Assembly (NCBI GenBank): GCA_046351595.1
Contig: JAXLYE010000002.1
Span: 1,178,001 to 1,242,000 of the forward strand
Origin: JAXLYE01 sp046351595
Lineage (GTDB): Bacteria; Myxococcota_A; Polyangia; Palsa-1104; JAEUJZ01
Reading direction: 5' to 3'
Length of the DNA stretch: 64,000 bases
Below the pieces are notes generated by a model that was not told where the DNA came from, made no database searches, and saw nothing but the letters and a program-made list of their open reading frames with translations. The translations under genes were made by a program, and so were the position numbers. Positions 8,790 through 16,777 of the stretch are shown here, piece after piece (the stretch's first letter is position 1; every line of letters begins with the position of its first letter).

Positions 8790-9923
8790 ATGCCGCGTGC
8801 CCGTGACCTGGCCTTGAACCTGGCCTTCTCGTCTGCGCTGCTCGCGACCGGCTGCGGTGGCGACGGCGCCTCTGCGATGGGCGACCTCGGGACCGGGACC
8901 GGACCGGACCCGCTGCCGGACCCGGTCCGCGCCTGCATGCTCAAGCTGCCGCGCCTGACCGTCGTCGGAAACCAGCTGCGCGTGCGCTGCGGCAGCGACA
9001 CCGTGCAGACGCGCCTCAAGGGCCTGAACCGCTCGGGCCTGCAGCACAAGAACGGCCTCCAGCTGGCGGGCTTCGGCAGCGATCCGACGCCGGAGCTGAC
9101 GAAGTGGCGCGACCAGTGGAAGGCGGTGATCATCCGCCTTCCCATCGGCCAGAGCTACTACACCACCTACGCCGAGGCGCCGCAGTACCAGAAGGGCGTC
9201 GCCGATATCGTCGCCGCGACCAAGGCGCTGGGCCTGTACCTGATGCTCGAGCTGCACGGCTATGACGCGCAGAACCTCGACTCGGCGCAGCCGGATCCGA
9301 CCAGCACGCCGGCGTTCTGGGCGCAGGTGGCCAAGCAGTTCGGCGCCGAGACGCACGTCCTGTTCGACATCTGGAACGAGCCGCACTCGGTCCCCTGGTC
9401 GACGTGGAAGACGAACGCCGAGAAGATCATCCGCGCCATCCGCGACGCCGGCGCCGCCGACACGCTGGTCGTCGTCGGGGGCCTGGACTACGCCTACGAT
9501 CTGTCGGCGCTGCAGGATCCGCAGAACCGCATCACCGGCCTCGGTCCGGTGATCTACGCGACGCACCCGTACCCGCTCAAGAGCAGCCCGCCGTCGATGG
9601 CCGGCGAGTGGGACCTGCGCTTCGGCAACGTCGCCAAGGAGGTCCCGGTGATCATCGGCGAGTACGGCGTCAATGACTCCGGCACCTCGCCGTACGGGCT
9701 GGGATCAAAGAGCGCCGCGCACGCCTGGATGACGCAGCTGCACACGTACATCGATGCGCACCAGCTGTCGGCGCTGGCGTGGTCCGCGGGCGACGAGCCG
9801 CAGCTGACGCTCGGGGTGAGCGGCGGCGGCGTCAGCCTGCCTTCGAACCCGCCCGACCCGGGCCGCCCCACCGATCCGTTCGGCGTCGACGTCCAGGCCT
9901 GGATGATCAAGCCGCTGATGTGA
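8790..9923 (+). CDS. Glycoside hydrolase family 5 lipoprotein (cellulase-like)
   Basis: A 377-residue predicted lipoprotein (lipobox LATGC, Cys22) with a short low-complexity linker and a GH5 TIM barrel. The two catalytic glutamates are visible: the acid/base Glu197 in IWNEPH and the nucleophile Glu291 in IIGEYG. An ATHPYPLK segment and a late W-S-A-G also fit the family. GH5 enzymes cleave beta-linked polysaccharides such as cellulose, mannan or other glucans; the substrate is not determined. A GGGGGAA sequence precedes the ATG. The gene converges on the NAGPA-type glycosidase gene on the opposite strand. Confidence 0.9.
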   Translation: MPRARDLALNLAFSSALLATGCGGDGASAMGDLGTGTGPDPLPDPVRACMLKLPRLTVVGNQLRVRCGSDTVQTRLKGLNRSGLQHKNGLQLAGFGSDPTPELTKWRDQWKAVIIRLPIGQSYYTTYAEAPQYQKGVADIVAATKALGLYLMLELHGYDAQNLDSAQPDPTSTPAFWAQVAKQFGAETHVLFDIWNEPHSVPWSTWKTNAEKIIRAIRDAGAADTLVVVGGLDYAYDLSALQDPQNRITGLGPVIYATHPYPLKSSPPSMAGEWDLRFGNVAKEVPVIIGEYGVNDSGTSPYGLGSKSAAHAWMTQLHTYIDAHQLSALAWSAGDEPQLTLGVSGGGVSLPSNPPDPGRPTDPFGVDVQAWMIKPLM

Positions 9924-9933
9924 CGCGGCGCGC

Positions 9934-10815
9934 TCACTTCGTCGGCGCGGCGGGCGGCGCGGCCTCGACGCCGAGCACGTTGGGGATCGGCCACTGCTCG
10001 GTGACGCGCTCGTCCTCGACGAAGCCGGTTTCGTAGCTGCCGTTGCGATCGAGCCGGCGCTGCCGGGTGCACAGCGACAGGCTGGCCTCGGGGCCGCCCT
10101 CGACGTGCATGGCGTGGGTGATGTTGAGCGGCAGCGCCAGCACGCGGCGGTTGAACTCGGCCATTGAATAAGGCGCGCGCGAGAACAGGAACAGCACGCG
10201 GCCGGCGCGATCGAGGGCCACCGCCGCCTCGCTCCAGCGCCGCGGCGGCCCGGACGCGGGCTCGGACCAGACGTTCTGCCCGGGCCCTTTTATGAGGCGC
10301 AGGTTCTGGATCACGGTGCCATAGTCCGCGAGCTTCGCGCGCGCGCCCGGCACGTCCAGGTCCACCATCACCGCCGCCGGCAGCCCCGGGCGGCGCGGCG
10401 CGAAGGCGAGCACCGACTTGTACTTGTCGACCCAGCGCGGCTGGTTCACGTGCCCGGCGCTCTCGGCGTGGCCGACGTTGCGCACGTTGTCGTCGCGGAA
10501 CATGCCGAGGTTGATCGCGGCCACGAGGCGCTCGCGCTGGCAAAAGGCCGCGGCGGTGCGCGGCTGCCGATCGGCCGGCGTGGTCGCCTGCGAGGCCATG
10601 ACGGCGCGCAGCCGGGCGCGCTGCGGATCGATGCGCACGACGTGGAAGCGGCCGCTCGCCGGCGCCACCGGGCTCGCGGTGCCCAGGGACACGAGCTCCG
10701 CGTAGTCGACGCCGGGCGCCAGCGCGGTCCACCCGGTCGTCTCGGCCGCGGCGGCTGGGGCGAGCAGGAGTCCGTGCAGCGCTGCAAGGAGCAAGCGCGT
10801 CCGCGCGATGTGCAT
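9934..10815 (-). CDS. Phosphodiester glycosidase (NAGPA-type) domain protein
   Basis: A 293-residue exported protein: a signal peptide ending near AAAAE (residue 25), then a single NAGPA/DUF2233-like domain. Characteristic pieces are AAINLGMF, which occupies the place of the family's AaINGgfF, and the late HVEGGPEASL motif in the place of the usual DGGGSS strand. The family includes the enzyme that uncovers mannose-6-phosphate and bacterial exopolysaccharide-processing proteins. Here a role in cell-surface glycan processing is inferred. It is convergent with the GH5 gene, leaving only 10 nt between the two stop codons. Confidence 0.85.
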   Translation of the reverse strand: MHIARTRLLLAALHGLLLAPAAAAETTGWTALAPGVDYAELVSLGTASPVAPASGRFHVVRIDPQRARLRAVMASQATTPADRQPRTAAAFCQRERLVAAINLGMFRDDNVRNVGHAESAGHVNQPRWVDKYKSVLAFAPRRPGLPAAVMVDLDVPGARAKLADYGTVIQNLRLIKGPGQNVWSEPASGPPRRWSEAAVALDRAGRVLFLFSRAPYSMAEFNRRVLALPLNITHAMHVEGGPEASLSLCTRQRRLDRNGSYETGFVEDERVTEQWPIPNVLGVEAAPPAAPTK

Positions 10816-10955
10816 GCGCCTACTTAAGCTCGCGGCTCCGAGGCTGGCAACGTTCTGCGCGGCGCCGACGCGGGCCCGCGGGCCGCAGCGGCGCGCCGCG
10901 ACAGCACAATTCGGCGGGGCTTTGCCGCCCGCCCGGTCCGCGCTATGACGTTGCC

Positions 10956-11543
10956 ATGTGGACCCGGGAAGCTCTCGCGGCGCACCTTGGCGCCGGGCAC
11001 GCCGTCGAGTTCTTGTTCTTCTGGGGGCACACCCCCAAGCGCGAGGGCGCGGTCGACGCCTCGTGCCTGAGCCAGTGGTTCCCGCGCGCCTTCGTGCTCG
11101 ACGGCACCCGCTACGCCACCGCCGAGCACTTCATGATGGCCGAGAAGGCGCGCCTGTTCCGCGACGCCGAGGCGCTCGATGAGATCCTGCGGGCACCGAC
11201 GCCCGCCGACGCCAAGGCCCTCGGCCGCAAGGTGCGCGGCTACGACGATGCAGCCTGGGGCGCGGCGCGCGTCGACGCGGTGGTGCGCGGCAACGTCGCC
11301 AAGTTCGGCCAGCACCCGGACCTGCGCGCCTTCCTGCTCGCCACCTTTGACCGCGTCCTCGTCGAGGCGAGCCCGCGCGACACGATCTGGGGGATCGGCC
11401 TCGCGGGCAACAACCCCGACGCGCGCAGCCCGGCGCGCTGGCGCGGCCGCAACCTGCTCGGCTTCGCGCTGATGGCGGTCCGCGAGCACCTGCGCGCCAG
11501 CAACGGAGCCGACAGCAGCGACGGCAGCTCGCGGGCCCGCTGA
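10956..11543 (+). CDS. NADAR family protein (ADP-ribose N-glycosidase fold)
   Basis: A 195-residue cytosolic protein with the NADAR/YbiA fold. Visible signatures are FLFFWGHTPKR near the N-terminus, EHFMMAEKARLF, the DTIWGIGLAGNN strand, and WRGRNLLG. Family members hydrolyse N-glycosidic bonds of riboflavin intermediates or remove ADP-ribose from guanine in DNA; some belong to NAD+ and ADP-ribosylation conflict systems. A TATGAC hexamer ends 6 nt upstream of the ATG, with TTGCCG 16 nt further up and no Shine-Dalgarno sequence, so the mRNA may be leaderless. The amine oxidase gene starts 5 nt after its stop, which suggests an operon. Confidence 0.92.
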   Translation: MWTREALAAHLGAGHAVEFLFFWGHTPKREGAVDASCLSQWFPRAFVLDGTRYATAEHFMMAEKARLFRDAEALDEILRAPTPADAKALGRKVRGYDDAAWGAARVDAVVRGNVAKFGQHPDLRAFLLATFDRVLVEASPRDTIWGIGLAGNNPDARSPARWRGRNLLGFALMAVREHLRASNGADSSDGSSRAR

Positions 11544-11548
11544 GCGTC

Positions 11549-12904
11549 ATGCCCGCGCTGAGCCGCCGCGCCCTGCTCGCCGCGACCGCCGGCGCCTGGG
11601 CCGCCGGCCGCGCCCGCGCCGCCGCGAGCGACGCCGCCCCCGGCACCCTCCGCGAGGTCGATGTCGCCATCGTCGGTGCGGGCGCCGCCGGCATCGCGGC
11701 CGCGCGCCGGATCCTGGCCGCGGGCCGGCGCTGCGTGCTGCTCGAGGGCAGCGGCCGGATCGGCGGGCGCTGCGTCACCGACCTGTCTGCCTTCGGCGGG
11801 CCGTTCGATCGCGGCGCGCACTGGCTGCACCGGCCGACGCGCAACCCGCTCGTCCGCCTCGCGCGCGAGCTCGGCCTCGAGGTCTACCCGGCGCCGCCCG
11901 AGCACGGCCTGCGCATCGGTGCGCGCCCGGCCACCCGCAGCGAGCACGCCGAGCTCAAGGCCGCCCTTTTGCGGGCCCACCAAGGCATCGACCGCGCCGC
12001 CGAGGCACAGGAGGATCGCTCGTTGGCGCAGGCGCTGCCCGCGGACCTGGGCAGCTGGCAGGCGACCGTCGAGTTCCTGCTCGGCCCGTTCGACTGCGCC
12101 AGGGAGGCCGCCGAGGTTTCGGCCCAGGACTTCGCCGAGTCCGACGAGAACGGCGAGGACGCCTTCTGCCGCCGCGGCTACGGCACGCTGCTGGCCCGGC
12201 TCGCCGACGGGCTGCCGGTGCGGCTCGGGATCCGCGTCGGGCGCCTCACCGCGTCGGGCCGCGGCGTCGAGCTACAGACCTCCGCCGGGGCGCTGCGGGC
12301 CGGCGCCGCCATCGTCACCGCCTCGACCGCGGCGCTGCTCGCGGGCGGCCTGCGCTTCGAGCCGGAGCCGGTGGCGCACCTCGGTGCCGCGGCCCAGCTC
12401 CAGCTCGGCTCGTACGATCACATCGTCCTGGAGCTGCCGGGCAACCCGCTCGGGCTGCGCGCCGACGAGCTCGTGTTCGAGAAGGCGGCGGGCCCGCGGA
12501 CCGCGGCGCTCCTGGCCAACGTCGGCGGCACCGCGCTGTGCCAGATCGACGTCGCCGGACGCTTCGGTCACGGCCTCGCGGCGGCGGGCGAGCAGGCGAT
12601 GATCGCGTTCGGCCGCGACTGGCTGGCCGGCCTCTTCGGCAGCTCGGTGCGCGGCGCGATCCGGCGCGCGGCGGCGACGCGCTGGGATCACGACCCGTGG
12701 GCGCGCGGGGCGTACTCGGCAGCGGCCCCCGGGGCGCAGGCGGCGCGGCGCGTGCTCATGCAGCCTCTCGACGAGGGGCGCCGCGTCTGGCTGGCGGGCG
12801 AGGCCGCGCACGAGACGCTCTGGGGCACGGTCGGCGGCGCCTGGCTGTCGGGCGAGCGCGCGGCCGCCGCGGTGCTGCAGGCGCTCGGCCCGCCCGCGCG
12901 GTGA
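11549..12904 (+). CDS. Tat-exported flavin amine oxidase family protein
   Basis: A 451-residue FAD-dependent oxidoreductase. The N-terminus carries a twin-arginine signal (SRRALLAAT, residues 5-13) followed by a hydrophobic stretch, so the folded flavoprotein is probably exported. The dinucleotide-binding motif VGAGAAG lies at residues 42-48, followed by the ARRILAAGRRCVLLEGSGRIGGRC-type region of amine oxidases, here split over residues 51-75. The C-terminal flavin-contact motif is present as VWLAGEAAHE. The substrate could be a polyamine, monoamine or amino acid. It follows the NADAR gene by 5 nt. Confidence 0.88.
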   Translation: MPALSRRALLAATAGAWAAGRARAAASDAAPGTLREVDVAIVGAGAAGIAAARRILAAGRRCVLLEGSGRIGGRCVTDLSAFGGPFDRGAHWLHRPTRNPLVRLARELGLEVYPAPPEHGLRIGARPATRSEHAELKAALLRAHQGIDRAAEAQEDRSLAQALPADLGSWQATVEFLLGPFDCAREAAEVSAQDFAESDENGEDAFCRRGYGTLLARLADGLPVRLGIRVGRLTASGRGVELQTSAGALRAGAAIVTASTAALLAGGLRFEPEPVAHLGAAAQLQLGSYDHIVLELPGNPLGLRADELVFEKAAGPRTAALLANVGGTALCQIDVAGRFGHGLAAAGEQAMIAFGRDWLAGLFGSSVRGAIRRAAATRWDHDPWARGAYSAAAPGAQAARRVLMQPLDEGRRVWLAGEAAHETLWGTVGGAWLSGERAAAAVLQALGPPAR

Positions 12905-12926
12905 GCGGGTCGGTTCCGCGGCTGGC

Positions 12927-13724
12927 TCAGCCCGGGGGCGGCACGCCGGCCACGAGCTCGCCAGCGACGACGCGGTGCAGGGTTCCGTCGAGCCCGCGCA
13001 GGCGCAGCGCGCCGTCGGGGTCGATGCTCTCGGCGTAGCCATACAGCGACTGCTCGCCGCTGCGCACCTGCACCGGCTCGGCCTGGCCGATGAACGCGGC
13101 GTGGCGCTCGAACGCCCGCAGCGCCGGGGCCGGGCCGACCGCGAGGAAGCGCTCGTACTGCGCGCTCAGCCGCTCGAGCAGCACCTGCGCGACGGTCGCG
13201 ACCGGGAGCTCGGGCGCCGCCGCGCCGCCGCGCACGAGGCGCAGGCTGGTGGCGGCGAGCTCGGGCGGGAAGGCCAGCGTGTTGACGTTGCAGCCGATGC
13301 CGACGACGACGAAGTCGGTGCGGCCGGCGGCGCAGACCAGCTCGGTGAGGATGCCGCCGGCCTTGCGCAGCGGCCCGCCCGGCGCCCCGAGCAGCAGGTC
13401 GTTGGGCCACTTGAGCCGTGCCATCGCCGGCTGCGGCGCCCCGGCCAGCAGCTGCTCGGCCGCCTCGACCAAGGCCACGCCCGCGACCAGGGTGAGCAGC
13501 GGCACCTCGCTCGGCGGGCACGGCGGCCGCAGGATCACCGACAGGTACAGGTTCTCGCCGGCCGGGGAGTGCCAGGTGCGACCGCGCCGGCCGCGCCCCG
13601 CGGTCTGGGCCGCCGCGATCACCACCGTGCCCTGGACCGCGCCCGCGCGCCCGTGCTGCAGCGCCTCGCGGTTGGTCGAGTCGCAGCTCGCGAGCTCGAT
13701 AAGCGGCATGCCGAGCCGCGTCAT
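12927..13724 (-). CDS. birA: Biotin--[acetyl-CoA-carboxylase] ligase
   Basis: A 265-residue ligase that activates biotin with ATP and attaches it to the carrier protein of acetyl-CoA carboxylase. It has the substrate loop GRGRRGRTW at residues 43-51, SVILRPP, and KWPNDLLL around residue 110. There is no N-terminal winged helix, so it is the catalytic-only type that cannot repress biotin genes directly. A small C-terminal SH3-like domain follows. It starts 1 nt after the nadC stop codon, so the two are co-transcribed and probably translationally coupled. An internal Met6 is an alternative start. Confidence 0.93.
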   Translation of the reverse strand: MTRLGMPLIELASCDSTNREALQHGRAGAVQGTVVIAAAQTAGRGRRGRTWHSPAGENLYLSVILRPPCPPSEVPLLTLVAGVALVEAAEQLLAGAPQPAMARLKWPNDLLLGAPGGPLRKAGGILTELVCAAGRTDFVVVGIGCNVNTLAFPPELAATSLRLVRGGAAAPELPVATVAQVLLERLSAQYERFLAVGPAPALRAFERHAAFIGQAEPVQVRSGEQSLYGYAESIDPDGALRLRGLDGTLHRVVAGELVAGVPPPG

Positions 13725-13725
13725 G

Positions 13726-14694
13726 TCAGGCCGCGCCGCCCCGGCCCGCCCCGCGCTCGCCCAGCTCCCCGAGCTCGACGATCTCGAGCGACAGGTCGGC
13801 GGCGGTCACCGAGTGGGTGAGGGCGCCGACGCTGATCAGGTCGATGCCGGCCTCGGCGTAGGCGCGGATGGTGTTCAGGTTGATGCCGCCGGACACCTCG
13901 ACGAGCGGGCGCTCGCGATCGCCGCGCGGCGGCAGGATCTGCAGCGCCTCGCGCACCTGCGCCGGCCGCATGTTGTCGAGCAGGAGGATGTCGACGCCCG
14001 CGGTCAGCGCCTCGGTGATCTGGTCGAGGCGGGTGACCTCGCACTCGATGCGCACCGAGTGCGGCGCGTGCGCGCGGGCGCGGCGGATGGCGGCGCCGAC
14101 CCCGCCGGCGGCGGCGACGTGGTTGTCCTTGATCAGCACGCCCGAGCCGAGGTCGGCGCGGTGGTTGCGCGCGCCGCCGTGGCGCACCGCGCGCTTGTCA
14201 AGGAAGCGGAAGCCGGGCGCGGTCTTGCGCGTGTCCGTGACCTGCGCCGGGGTGCCGGCGACGGCCTCGACGTAGCGCCGCGCCAGCGTGGCGATGCCCG
14301 AGAGCCGCTGCACGAAGTTGAGCGCGGTCCGCTCGGCCGACAGCAGCGCCCGCACCGGCCCCTCGACGCGCAGCACCTCGGTGCCCGGTACGAGGTGCGC
14401 GCCGTCGGGCTGCAGCACCTCGATGCGGATCCGCGGGTCGACGCGCCGGAACACCGCGATCGCCACGTCGAGCCCGGACAGCACCAGGTCGCTCTTGGCG
14501 AGCATGACGGCGCGGCCGGGGTCCGAGGCGGCGAAGATGGCCTCGCTGGTGACGTCGCCGCGCCCGAGATCTTCGTCGAGCGCCAGGTCGATCAGGCGCA
14601 GCACCGCGGGCGGCAGCGCCGGGCCGTCGGCGTCGGACGCGCCGGAGGGTGTCTCGAGGCTGCGCACAGGGCGATCGGCAGGGGTCATGGTCAC
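13726..14694 (-). CDS. nadC: Nicotinate-nucleotide pyrophosphorylase (carboxylating)
   Basis: A 322-residue quinolinate phosphoribosyltransferase of de novo NAD synthesis, making nicotinate mononucleotide from quinolinate and PRPP. Diagnostic segments are EDLGRGDVTS (41-50), LNFVQRLSGIAT, DTRKTAPGFR, AVRHGGARNHR and GVLIKDNH. The C-terminal barrel has LLDNM and VSGGI. It is about 25-30 residues longer than usual because of an N-terminal extension. It is followed immediately by birA. The pathway partner nadB lies 24 kb away in this window; nadA was not seen. Confidence 0.95.
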   Translation of the reverse strand: MTMTPADRPVRSLETPSGASDADGPALPPAVLRLIDLALDEDLGRGDVTSEAIFAASDPGRAVMLAKSDLVLSGLDVAIAVFRRVDPRIRIEVLQPDGAHLVPGTEVLRVEGPVRALLSAERTALNFVQRLSGIATLARRYVEAVAGTPAQVTDTRKTAPGFRFLDKRAVRHGGARNHRADLGSGVLIKDNHVAAAGGVGAAIRRARAHAPHSVRIECEVTRLDQITEALTAGVDILLLDNMRPAQVREALQILPPRGDRERPLVEVSGGINLNTIRAYAEAGIDLISVGALTHSVTAADLSLEIVELGELGERGAGRGGAA

Positions 14695-14713
14695 CTTCCT
14701 GACCTGCGCGGCT

Positions 14714-15370
14714 CTACCAGCGCAGGATCGGCCAGCCGCTGCGCTCGGCGTGACGGCGCAGGCGGCGATCGGGGTTGACGGCGCAGGGGCGGCCGACGCG
14801 CTCCAGCATCGGCAGGTCGCTGAAGCTGTCAGTGTAGAAGTAGCTCTCGGCGAGGTCGATGTCGTGCGCCTCGGCGAAGCGCCGGGCGTGGTGCACCTTG
14901 CCGCTGCCGTAGCAGGTCGGCCCGTCGCAGGTGCCGACGAAGCGGCCGTCCTCGACGTGCAGCCGCGTGCACAGCACCTCGTCCAGCCCGAGGTGGCGCG
15001 CCAGCGGCTCGGCGACGTACGGCGTGGCGCTGGTCAAAAGGACCACGGCGTGGCCGCGGGCGCGGTGCTCGGCGATCGCGGCCTCTCCCTCGGGCGAGAT
15101 GGCGGGCCGCACCTCGCGCTCCCAGAAGATCGCGGCCTTGTCGAGCATCTCGGACTCCGAGCTGCCGGCCATGTCGGCGACGAGCCGCCGCGCCAGCGTC
15201 TCCATGTCGAGCACCGCCAGCTTGTACTTGAACAGCCACACGCTCGAGCGCAGCAGGAACAGCAGGCCGACCTCGCCGCGCTCGCGCAGAAACGCCACCC
15301 ACCGCGAGCCGCTGTTGACCCGCAGGAGCGTCTGATCCATGTCGAAGAAGGCTGCGGCGCGCCTGGCCAT
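14714..15370 (-). CDS. HAD-IB family phosphatase (SerB-like)
   Basis: A 218-residue haloacid-dehalogenase phosphatase of subclass IB. Motif I is FFDMDQTLL with nucleophile Asp10 and acid Asp12; motif II is LLTSAT; the motif III Lys lies in GSGK; motif IV is SFSDLPML. A hydrophobic amphipathic stretch around residues 35-50 is typical of lipid-linked or phosphoserine phosphatase relatives. The substrate is probably a phosphomonoester but is unknown. The gene lies 19 nt upstream of nadC on the same strand, which points to a shared transcript. Confidence 0.9.
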   Translation of the reverse strand: MARRAAAFFDMDQTLLRVNSGSRWVAFLRERGEVGLLFLLRSSVWLFKYKLAVLDMETLARRLVADMAGSSESEMLDKAAIFWEREVRPAISPEGEAAIAEHRARGHAVVLLTSATPYVAEPLARHLGLDEVLCTRLHVEDGRFVGTCDGPTCYGSGKVHHARRFAEAHDIDLAESYFYTDSFSDLPMLERVGRPCAVNPDRRLRRHAERSGWPILRW

Positions 15371-15478
15371 CCTCAGGTTGCCTCGGTTGCGGTCGGGCCG
15401 CGACGACGGCTGCGCGCCGCGCCCGACGGGGGTTCAGAGCTTCGGGGTCTTCGGCGTCTTCGGGACTCGGGGCCGCGC

Positions 15479-15952
15479 TCAGCGGGCGTGGCCGCTGTGC
15501 GGGCGCACCACCAGCACCGGGCACGGCGCGTTCCGCACCAGCTTCTCGGCGACGGAGCCGAGGAAGAAGTGCGCGACCCCGGTGCGCCCGTGCGAGCCGA
15601 CGACCAACAGGTCATAGCCGTTGGCCTTGATCTCGGCGACGAGCGAGTCGGGCAGGAGGCCCGTGACCATGCGCGGGCTGACCGTGACCTGCTCCGTCGA
15701 GGCGGTCTTGGCCAGCTGGGCGACGCGCTCCTGCGCCGCCAGCGCGCGGCCGCGCAAGAGGCGCTCCTCCCAGTCGACGGGCAGGCCCTCCAGGGCGAAG
15801 GCCTCGAGGCCGGGCGGCGTCGGCGGCGGCTCGAGCACGTGCAGCAGCGTGACGCTGGCGCCGAGGGCGGCGCCGAGCTCGACGGCGCTGCGCAGCGCCG
15901 GGGCACTGGCTTCGGACAGGTCGGTGGCAACAACGATGTTCTTGGCCGTCAT
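15479..15952 (-). CDS. Universal stress protein (UspA family)
   Basis: A 157-residue single-domain universal stress protein. It begins KNIVVATDLSE, and the C-terminal half has the ATP-binding signature G-x2-G-x9-GS as GSHGRTGVAHFFLGS, followed by LVRNAPCPVLVVRP. ATP-binding members dimerise and help stress survival by mechanisms that are not well defined. It lies upstream of the HAD gene (108-nt gap) and downstream of the rhodanese gene (67 nt), all on the same strand, so the run from rhodanese to birA may be a loose operon. Confidence 0.92.
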   Translation of the reverse strand: MTAKNIVVATDLSEASAPALRSAVELGAALGASVTLLHVLEPPPTPPGLEAFALEGLPVDWEERLLRGRALAAQERVAQLAKTASTEQVTVSPRMVTGLLPDSLVAEIKANGYDLLVVGSHGRTGVAHFFLGSVAEKLVRNAPCPVLVVRPHSGHAR

Positions 15953-16019
15953 GGTCTAGCCTCCGTCAGCGCCGCGTCGCGGCCGGCATGCGTCACGCCG
16001 GTCAGGTCGCCGGCGAGGG

Positions 16020-16454
16020 TCATGATCGCTCGGGCGTCGGCGCGTCCGCCGGGACCACCAGCGGCCGGCCGGAGTCGCGCCAGCCGCGGAAGCCGCCGGC
16101 CAGCGAGCGCACGCGCGTATAGCCCATCTGGGCGAGCGCGTAGGCCGCCAGCGCCGAGCGGAAGCCGCCGCCGCAGTACAGCACGATGTCCGCGTCGGGA
16201 TCGGGCACGCGCTTCTCGATGTCGCGCTCGAGGATGCCCTTGCCCAGGTGCTCGGCGCCGGGGATGTGGCCGGCCTGCCACTCGTGATCCTCGCGTACGT
16301 CGAGGAAGTACAGCGGCGAGAGCGGCTGACCGGCGGCGAGCGCGGCGCGCCGGGCCCGCAGCTCGGCCTCGAGCTCGGGGATCGAGACCTCGACGACCTG
16401 GCGTCGGATCCGGTCGACCAGATCGAGGAAGCGCGGGGAGTGGTCAGCGGCCAT
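16020..16454 (-). CDS. Rhodanese-like sulfurtransferase domain protein
   Basis: A 144-residue single-domain rhodanese. The N-terminal CH2A-type motif is FLDVREDHEWQAGHIPGA (residues 50-67), and the active-site loop is CGGGFRS with catalytic Cys94, followed by LAGGFRGW. Single-domain rhodaneses carry persulfide sulfur between donor and acceptor. About 35 N-terminal residues form a helical segment before the fold. It is the first gene of the same-strand run that leads to the stress protein and nadC. Confidence 0.92.
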   Translation of the reverse strand: MAADHSPRFLDLVDRIRRQVVEVSIPELEAELRARRAALAAGQPLSPLYFLDVREDHEWQAGHIPGAEHLGKGILERDIEKRVPDPDADIVLYCGGGFRSALAAYALAQMGYTRVRSLAGGFRGWRDSGRPLVVPADAPTPERS

Positions 16455-16777
16455 GGCAGTGCTCGAGCGGGGGCCTGAGGGAACAGGCGCTCCGTCCTCA
16501 CAACCTAGCCACCCGGGCGCGGCACCTCAAGGGAAACGTGCAGCCCGGCCGCGCCTTCGCGCGACCCTCTCGACGGTGAGTCGGGGCCGACTCGGGGCCG
16601 ACTCGGGGCCGACTCGGGGCCGACTCGGTGGGGGCTGTCCGCGCGGACGGAAAAGCCGGATAATGAAACCATGCCGGTTGTCTCGCGGTGCCGCTCGGGT
16701 TCTCCTCGGGAGGCATCGCATCGGGGTCGAGACGACTCAGCCGCGCGGGCCGAGCGCCCGTCGGGCACGGAGGACGC
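16455..16777. other. Intergenic region with 11-bp tandem repeat
   Basis: A 323-nt spacer between the divergent rhodanese and transporter genes. Apart from the 11-bp tandem repeat at 16581-16628, annotated separately, I see no gene. The transporter ribosome-binding site (GGAGG) lies at the right end. Confidence 0.5.
16581..16628. repeat. 11-bp tandem repeat, four copies plus partial
   Basis: Four perfect head-to-tail copies of TCGGGGCCGAC plus a final TCGG. Each unit contains the near-palindrome GTCGGGGCCGAC, so the array could also form small hairpins. One unit is about one helical turn, so any protein contact would repeat on the same face of the DNA. It lies about 150 nt upstream of the POT transporter start and 130 nt from the rhodanese start. 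Confidence 0.9.

Noticed and set aside
13090..16579. Plus-strand open frames of several hundred codons opposite birA, nadC, the HAD phosphatase and the stress protein
   Set aside because: The minus-strand genes have clear catalytic motifs, and these frames are low-complexity shadows without motifs.
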